DNA of 64,000 nt from Larkinella knui (GTDB taxonomy: Bacteria > Bacteroidota > Bacteroidia > Cytophagales > Spirosomataceae). Location: contig NZ_RQJP01000006.1 in assembly GCF_003858645.1 (NCBI RefSeq), positions 496,001 through 560,000 on the forward strand, given 5' to 3'. Made by a program: the position numbers and the translations under genes. The notes beneath the pieces are model-generated. The model did not search any database. It was given only the letters and a program-made list of their open reading frames with translations, and was not told the DNA's origin. Positions 58,896 through 64,000 of this stretch are shown one piece after another. Each line of letters opens with the position of its first letter. The first letter of the stretch is position 1.

Positions 58896-61244
58896 TTGAA
58901 TGTGAAGGCAAACTACGCTATCTATAGCATCGGCATACTGACCTTGGGACTGGTGTGCATTTTACTCCCCACTTTCGCACAGGATCATTGTGATTGCTTC
59001 ATCAAGGGCGTTGTACTTGACCGGGAAAGCCGTCAACCCATTCCCGGCGCAGCCGTTTTTATTAAGGAATTACAGAAAGGCACCGTTACGGATAACACCG
59101 GGCATTATCGGATCGACCAGTTGTGCCAGGGTCAATACACGCTGGTTAGTCGGATAGTAGGGTATCGGGAAATCGCTCAGCCCGTGATTCTGGTGCATAC
59201 TTCTGAACAAAATGTGCTGCTTACGGAAGATGACATTCACCTTCAGGACGTTACTGTAACCGCTCAGCGGTCTGCGGCCTTGAGCAGTCAGACGGTTTCG
59301 CAACTGGAAGGCAAATCCCTTGACCAGACTCGTGGTCAATCATTGGGCGATGCATTGCGCACCGTTTCGGGCGTAACCACGCTGCAAACCGGCTCGTCGA
59401 TTGTTAAACCGGTGATTCACGGGATGCACAGCAACCGCGTCCTGATTCTCAACAACGGCATCCGGCAGGAAGGCCAGCAGTGGGGTTCGGAACACGCACC
59501 GGAAATTGATCCTTTTGTGGCCAATCGTATTACCGTCATTAAAGGTGCCGCCGGGGTTCGGTATGGTTCTGATGCGATTGGCGGAGTAATTCTGGTTGAA
59601 CCAGCGCCCCTGCCGACGGCTAAAACGGTGCACGGCGAACTGAATCTGGTCGGTTTTACCAACGGGCGCCAGGGTGTCGCTTCGCTGCAAACCGAAGGCG
59701 GTTTTGGAAAAGGATTCGGCTGGCGACTTCAGGGAACGCTCAAGCGGGGCGGCAACGTTCGAACGCCCAATTACTTTCTGGACAACACCGGTAGTGCCGA
59801 GCAGAATTTCTCGGCGTCCATGGGCTACCGGACAACCCGGTTTCGTTCCGAACTGTATTACAGCCGCTTTTCCACCAAAATTGGCATCTTCTCCGGTTCC
59901 CACATCGGGAGTCTGACCGACCTGCAAGCCGTGCTGGAAAACGGCGAGCCTTTCATAAAATCCGGTTTTAGTTACGCCATTCAACGCCCTTATCAACAAC
60001 TGACGCACGATTTATTAAAATGGCGGACCGCCTGGAAACCGGCTTCGGGTGGAGAATTGAGCCTGACCCTGGCCAGACAATTCGACGATCGGATGGAATA
60101 TGATCTGCATCGCCCAAAAAACGATTCACTGGCCGCCCTCAACCGTCCCGAACTCCGGTTTCGGCTGACAACCTATACCGACGACCTCGTGTTTGAGCAC
60201 AAACCCATCGCCAACAAATTGACCGGAAGCCTGGGTATCAGCGGTTTGTACCAATTCAATCTCATGAATGGCCGACCCCTGATCCCCAACTTCCGGACCT
60301 ATAACGCCGGGCTTTTCTGGATTGAAAAATTAAAAGTTAACCGCTGGGAATACGAAGCCGGGTTGCGGTATGATTACCGGTCCATGCAGGTTTTCCGGTA
60401 TGCGAACAAGATGTTGGAAAAACCGCTTTTCATTTTCCGGAATTTTTCGGGCACGGTGGGCGCTACCTATTCCATTTCCGACAAGTGGCTGTCGCGCTTC
60501 AACGCCGGAACGTCCTGGCGCGCGCCCAACGTGAGCGAACTGTTCAGCGACGGTGTTCACCACGGCGCAGCGGCTTACGAACTCGGCGACCGCACACTAC
60601 AGCCCGAAATGGCTTATAATCTCAATCTGAGTACAGATTATACCGGTAAGAAAATGCAGGCCGAATTCGGTTTTTTCTACAATACGATCCGGAATTATAT
60701 CTATCTAAAACCGCAGGCCGAACCGGTTTTGACGATTCGCGGTGCTTTTCCTTCTTTTAAATACACACAAACCGACGCGCTTTATGCGGGTTTAGACGCC
60801 AGTATCCAGGCGGTTTTGGTGCCAAAATTGAGCGGAACTTCCAAATTGTCGCTACTCTACGTGCAGGATCTGATTCTTGATCAGCCGATTGTAATGACCC
60901 CGCCCAACCGCTGGGAAAATGGCCTGCGCTATGATTTCGGGAGATCGGGCCGATTACGGGATGTTTTTGCGGGCGTCGGAAACCTGTGGGTAGCCCGCCA
61001 AAACCGCGTTCCTTCCGGGCCGCAATCGGCCCACAGCGATTTTCTACCCCCGCCCCCCGCCTATTCGCTCTGGAATCTGACGGCCGGTTTTGCACTGCCG
61101 GTTTCCGCCAGCCAGCAGGTTGATATCGGTTTCACGGTAACGAATCTGTTCAATACCGTTTATCGCGATTACCTCAACCGGTTTCGATACTATGCCGATG
61201 ATCCGGGCCGAAACCTGTCGGTGCGGCTGAAATGGAAGTTTTAG
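58896..61244 (+). CDS. TonB-dependent outer-membrane receptor
   Basis: A 782-residue transporter, probably for a metal chelate or vitamin. After the signal peptide comes a carboxypeptidase-like regulatory domain (HCDCFIKGVVLDRESRQPIP; about 30-115), then the plug (SLGDALRTVSGVTTLQTGSS to AAGVRYGSDAIGGVILVEPA), then a barrel ending LSVRLKWKF. No ATG lies near the start; TTG 58896 or GTG 58902 must serve. It has its own promoter with an operator-like dyad. The substrate is unknown; no adjacent SusD-like gene, so it is not a glycan-type SusC. Confidence 0.92.
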   Translation: MNVKANYAIYSIGILTLGLVCILLPTFAQDHCDCFIKGVVLDRESRQPIPGAAVFIKELQKGTVTDNTGHYRIDQLCQGQYTLVSRIVGYREIAQPVILVHTSEQNVLLTEDDIHLQDVTVTAQRSAALSSQTVSQLEGKSLDQTRGQSLGDALRTVSGVTTLQTGSSIVKPVIHGMHSNRVLILNNGIRQEGQQWGSEHAPEIDPFVANRITVIKGAAGVRYGSDAIGGVILVEPAPLPTAKTVHGELNLVGFTNGRQGVASLQTEGGFGKGFGWRLQGTLKRGGNVRTPNYFLDNTGSAEQNFSASMGYRTTRFRSELYYSRFSTKIGIFSGSHIGSLTDLQAVLENGEPFIKSGFSYAIQRPYQQLTHDLLKWRTAWKPASGGELSLTLARQFDDRMEYDLHRPKNDSLAALNRPELRFRLTTYTDDLVFEHKPIANKLTGSLGISGLYQFNLMNGRPLIPNFRTYNAGLFWIEKLKVNRWEYEAGLRYDYRSMQVFRYANKMLEKPLFIFRNFSGTVGATYSISDKWLSRFNAGTSWRAPNVSELFSDGVHHGAAAYELGDRTLQPEMAYNLNLSTDYTGKKMQAEFGFFYNTIRNYIYLKPQAEPVLTIRGAFPSFKYTQTDALYAGLDASIQAVLVPKLSGTSKLSLLYVQDLILDQPIVMTPPNRWENGLRYDFGRSGRLRDVFAGVGNLWVARQNRVPSGPQSAHSDFLPPPPAYSLWNLTAGFALPVSASQQVDIGFTVTNLFNTVYRDYLNRFRYYADDPGRNLSVRLKWKF

Positions 61245-61275
61245 CATCGGTTTGAATCGCCTGACAACCTCTTCA

Positions 61276-62115
61276 TTATCCACCTTGCGGTGCGTAATAA
61301 AACGCCAATGGGTCGGCATATTGAAACGAATACCCAATCGTTTTTATCAATTTGGCCGGACTTATGATTTTAAAAGCCGCCGGTTCTGGCGGTTCCGCAA
61401 ACGTCGGCGTTTCATAACCGAAATCGTCGCAGTTTTTCCGGTAAACGGCTTCCCGGGTTGGGTGTTCGGGTGCCACCACGTTGAAGGTTTGCCCCGGCTG
61501 CGGATTGGCCACAAAAGCCCGAATGACGCCGATACCATCGTCGCGGTGGATGTAATTGACCGGAACGGACCCCGTAGTCAGCTCCTTTTTACCAGCCACA
61601 TACTGTCCCGGAATCCGGTTATATCCCAGCAGACCACCGAAACGCAAAACCGTCGCATTTCCCAGGGCCAGACTGGTTTGTTCGGCTTCGATAAAAGCCG
61701 GAGCCGCCGATTGATCGGGCGTTACGACATCTTCCTCAACAACTTCACGGTTTAAATCGGGATAAATCGATGTTGAGCTTATATAAATCGTGTAGGGTAT
61801 CGGCACACGGTTTTTTCGCACCGCATCGACCACCGCCTGAATTTGTTGGGGATGAAAACGGTCGCCCAGCTTGCCGGCTTTGGGCGGAATATCGATAATG
61901 AGCACGTCCGTATCCAGAAAATCGGCTAAATCGTCGCCTTCCGGTTCGGGGCTAAAGCGCAATTCGTACGGCTTTATACCTCTTTTCCAGAAACCGGGAA
62001 GTTTTTCTTTGGAGGTTGTGCTGCCTTTCACCACATGGCCTTCGTCAAGAAGTTTCTCTGCCAACGGAAATCCCAGCCAGCCACACCCTAAAATACTAAT
62101 GGTTTTGATGCTCAT
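61276..62115 (-). CDS. NAD(P)-binding sugar-epimerase-like protein (YeeZ type)
   Basis: A 279-residue Rossmann protein. The nucleotide site is ISILGCGWLGFPLAEKLLDE at the N-terminus, followed by IYISSTSIYPDLNREVVEED, which resembles extended short-chain dehydrogenases, but a clear Y-x3-K catalytic pair is not visible. This matches the YeeZ-like group of uncharacterised NAD(P)-binding proteins. Its start overlaps the stop of the serine hydrolase gene by 4 bases, so they are co-translated. The substrate is unknown. Confidence 0.82.
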   Translation of the reverse strand: MSIKTISILGCGWLGFPLAEKLLDEGHVVKGSTTSKEKLPGFWKRGIKPYELRFSPEPEGDDLADFLDTDVLIIDIPPKAGKLGDRFHPQQIQAVVDAVRKNRVPIPYTIYISSTSIYPDLNREVVEEDVVTPDQSAAPAFIEAEQTSLALGNATVLRFGGLLGYNRIPGQYVAGKKELTTGSVPVNYIHRDDGIGVIRAFVANPQPGQTFNVVAPEHPTREAVYRKNCDDFGYETPTFAEPPEPAAFKIISPAKLIKTIGYSFQYADPLAFYYAPQGG

Positions 62116-63539
62116 TTTGTGTTCTCTTCTGCAAGTTTGAGAAATCCGGTGGTCAGTTCTTCAATGGAGGTTTGGCTGTTGGTCAACAAGATAACCGCCG
62201 TTTGGCGCGATGGGTTGAACGCAACGTAAGTTACAAAGCCGCCAGTACCGCCCTGATGCCCGAACCACGGACGGGGATTTTTCGCTGACCAGTGCCAGCC
62301 CAGCCCGATGGTGGTAGCGCCATTTTCAAACGTCATTTGCTGGGTTTGCTTCATAGCGTCGATCAGCTTTTTGGGTCCTTTTCCCAGCTCCGCCTTTACA
62401 TACCGCACCAGATCAGTGACGGAAGAGCGGATTCCACCCGCGCCCACCAGCGACTGAAATTCCCACGAAGACGTTGGTTTTGTGTTGGCATCGTAGCCTT
62501 GCGCGAACATTTTTTTGTCGCTCTCCGTCAGCGTAACCACCGTGTGGGCCATTCCCAGCGGTTTGGCAATCCGTTCCTTAATCAACTCTTCATACGATTT
62601 TTTGTTGACCGTTTCCAGAATGGTTCCGAGCAAGCCGACCGCCAGATTGGAGTATTCGTATTCCTTGCCCGGCTGACGCGACAAGGTAGCGGTTTTGAGG
62701 TACGTATAGAGCAGTTTCCGATCATAATGTTTATACGGATTGGTCATGTCCGTTGCGGTTATAAACAAATTGGCCGGCAGCCGGGGCAAACCGGACGTAT
62801 GATTGGACAAGGTTTTGAGCGTAACCGGAATACCGTCTTTCTGCAAGGCAGGAATCGAGTCGGGCAAATAGAGATTGACAGGGTCATCCAGCTTGACCAG
62901 GCCGCGCTGAACGGCATCAGCCAGCAAGGTGGCGGTGAAGGTTTTGCTGATTGAGCCAATTTCAAACAAAGTAGTAGCGTCCGGAATCCGTCCGTTGCCT
63001 TTGGCCGTTTCCCCATACCCGTATGTATACAGGCTATCGTTGCGCAGAATGCCAATACTTAACCCAACGGTATTCTGTTTTTTAATGTACGCCCGCGCCA
63101 CCGCATCGACCTGTTTATCCACACCGGTCCGGAGCAAATTGCTGGTCAATACCGGTGCCGTTTTGTCCGCGACAGCGGTTTCGTAGGGCTTGAAAAGAAA
63201 GGTATGAATTTTGCCTGTTTTATCCCGACTGAGGTAAAAATCAAGCGTTCCTTTTTCAAACGTGGCCTTATAACGGGCAATGCCATCGCTAACCGTTCGG
63301 CGTTCGGCCGATTGCCAGCGCCCTAACTGGGCATTCAAGCCCTGGATAACCTGCGAAAACTGAAGCGCCGACATCTGCCCGTGCGCGGTTTCGCCCATCA
63401 GCGCGTAGAGTGAGTCGGGTTGCTGGTTATTGAAATATTGTTTGGAGCGCGCCATCAATGAGTCTAGGGGCGCGGTTTCGGGGGTTTGGGCCACCGACGA
63501 TAGAGCGACCAACAGGAACAGCCAGGTAAGGGATTTCAT
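62112..63539 (-). CDS. Serine hydrolase, class C beta-lactamase/DD-peptidase-like
   Basis: A 475-residue exported protein with a signal peptide (WLFLLVALSSVAQ). A N-terminal ~110-residue DUF3887-like domain precedes the hydrolase. The active-site motifs are present: S-x2-K in GSISKTFTATLLA (about residue 195), Y-x-N in YEYSNLAVGLLG, and HQGGTGG in place of K-T-G. Such proteins are esterases or peptidases more often than resistance enzymes. A -7 element on the minus strand (TATTTTTG, 63567-63560) lies 21 bases before the start. Confidence 0.88.
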   Translation of the reverse strand: MKSLTWLFLLVALSSVAQTPETAPLDSLMARSKQYFNNQQPDSLYALMGETAHGQMSALQFSQVIQGLNAQLGRWQSAERRTVSDGIARYKATFEKGTLDFYLSRDKTGKIHTFLFKPYETAVADKTAPVLTSNLLRTGVDKQVDAVARAYIKKQNTVGLSIGILRNDSLYTYGYGETAKGNGRIPDATTLFEIGSISKTFTATLLADAVQRGLVKLDDPVNLYLPDSIPALQKDGIPVTLKTLSNHTSGLPRLPANLFITATDMTNPYKHYDRKLLYTYLKTATLSRQPGKEYEYSNLAVGLLGTILETVNKKSYEELIKERIAKPLGMAHTVVTLTESDKKMFAQGYDANTKPTSSWEFQSLVGAGGIRSSVTDLVRYVKAELGKGPKKLIDAMKQTQQMTFENGATTIGLGWHWSAKNPRPWFGHQGGTGGFVTYVAFNPSRQTAVILLTNSQTSIEELTTGFLKLAEENTK

Positions 63540-63842
63540 GAAGTATGGATTAGATGGGTCAAAAATAGCTTTTCCAGACGAGAACGCGCGTGCAAGGTTT
63601 CGAACTAATCCGTTGGCGGGCGGCTACGAACGGGTAAAGTGCCATTTCACTGGTGTAAATTTTATAAATACTAACAGAACAATTATCTGATAATTCTATG
63701 ATCGGCAAAATAATAATCTATACATGATGAGAATTATTTGTTTTTTAATTTAGGAAAATTAAATTCACGAACAAATAAGTCATGACAGATTACATCGCCG
63801 TTCTTTATAACTTTATAAAACCAACGTAACTATCTATAAATC
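63540..63842. other. Intergenic region, AT-rich
   Basis: It holds a candidate -7 element for the serine hydrolase (CAAAAATA at 63560-63567 on the plus strand). The rest is AT-rich without a clear hairpin, promoter match or gene that I can support. Confidence 0.4.
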
Positions 63843-64000
63843 ATGCGTGAGGACGTGGAGCAAATACCGGGTATTTATAATTATTGTGATTCATGGTGTG
63901 AACGGTGCCTGTTCACCAAACGGTGTCAGAGTTTTGCGGTGCAATACCCCGACGGATTGAAGCAACCAAATATGGATGCGGAAACGCTGGTAAAACGGCT
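63843..64000 (+). CDS. Cysteine-cluster protein, 3' part outside window
   Basis: An open frame from ATG 63843 to the window end, 52 codons so far. It begins MREDVEQIPGIYNYCDSWCE and continues RCLFTKRCQSF, giving a C-x3-C-x2-C-x5-C cluster that could bind iron-sulfur or zinc. I recall similar short YCDxWCExCxFTxRC starts in Bacteroidota proteins of unknown function, without a characterised member. The frame is clean to the edge, which supports it as a real gene. Function is not assigned. Confidence 0.7.
   Translation, partial: MREDVEQIPGIYNYCDSWCERCLFTKRCQSFAVQYPDGLKQPNMDAETLVKR

Noticed and set aside
1-64000. CRISPR arrays, tRNA or rRNA genes, prophage or complete insertion sequences
   Set aside because: No regularly spaced direct repeats, no cloverleaf-like sequences in the gaps I read, and no transposase, integrase or phage structural genes among the frames.

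Overview
The window reads as a chromosomal segment of a Bacteroidota bacterium, most likely a Cytophagales member of the Spirosoma/Larkinella type. Reasons: families typical of that phylum (DUF5723, DUF5522, DUF4097, Wzi-type barrel, GH109, TonB receptor with a carboxypeptidase-like N-terminal domain), promoters resembling the Bacteroidota TTG-N(18-22)-TAnnTTTG type, carotenoid genes beside an ECF sigma factor, and G+C near 50%. No phage, complete insertion sequence, CRISPR array, rRNA or tRNA was seen. Genus assignment is inference.

Layout. 1-8.7 kb: 3' part of recQ, a DUF5723 protein, tpiA, a secreted aspartyl protease with PDZ, rpmB, a DUF5522 protein, rocD and a secreted esterase. 8.7-13.4 kb: two ECF sigma operons back to back, each with a one-span membrane partner and an envelope protein. 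13.4-26.6 kb: two cupins (one an anti-sigma-like fusion), a methyltransferase, an AsmA-like protein, gmhA, a Wzi-like barrel, upp and a 1597-residue secreted protein of unknown function. 26.7-39.8 kb: prmA and then, all on the minus strand, a nearly complete branched-chain amino acid cluster transcribed ilvD-ilvB-ilvN-ilvC-ilvA-leuC-leuD-leuB-leuA. leuC is flanked on both sides by decayed MNT/HEPN (MntA-HepT) toxin-antitoxin modules whose reading frames overlap or nearly touch the leu genes. 39.9-45.1 kb: amino-sugar locus (murQ, a quinone-oxidoreductase-like gene, a LacI regulator, GH109, nagB). 45.2-48.5 kb: DnaA-box-like cluster followed by bioF-bioD-bioA. 48.6-54.5 kb: aquaporin, purB, proC, a TlpA-like thioredoxin and gatB. 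54.8-58.5 kb: small secreted protein, crtB, crtI and an ECF sigma factor. 58.9-64 kb: TonB receptor, a NAD(P)-binding protein, a serine hydrolase, and the start of a cysteine-rich gene cut by the window end.

The most striking feature is the density of long, near-perfect palindromes. They fall into recognisable families: A, a GGCTGACGC-type core with AT-rich or TTTACGG-type outer arms; B, starting GTACCCRCGGAC; C, CTGTCAGGTCTTGA-like; D, ACACGGATTTAACGGAT; E, short CACTCAAT-like repeats. Several do more than separate genes. They encode the last codons and stop of the DUF5522 protein, of prmA and of bioF, and they encode the N-terminal extension of BioA. One lies inside the ilvB-ilvN junction and one in the probable gatB leader. 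They look like mobile palindromic (REP/MITE-like) elements being absorbed into gene ends.
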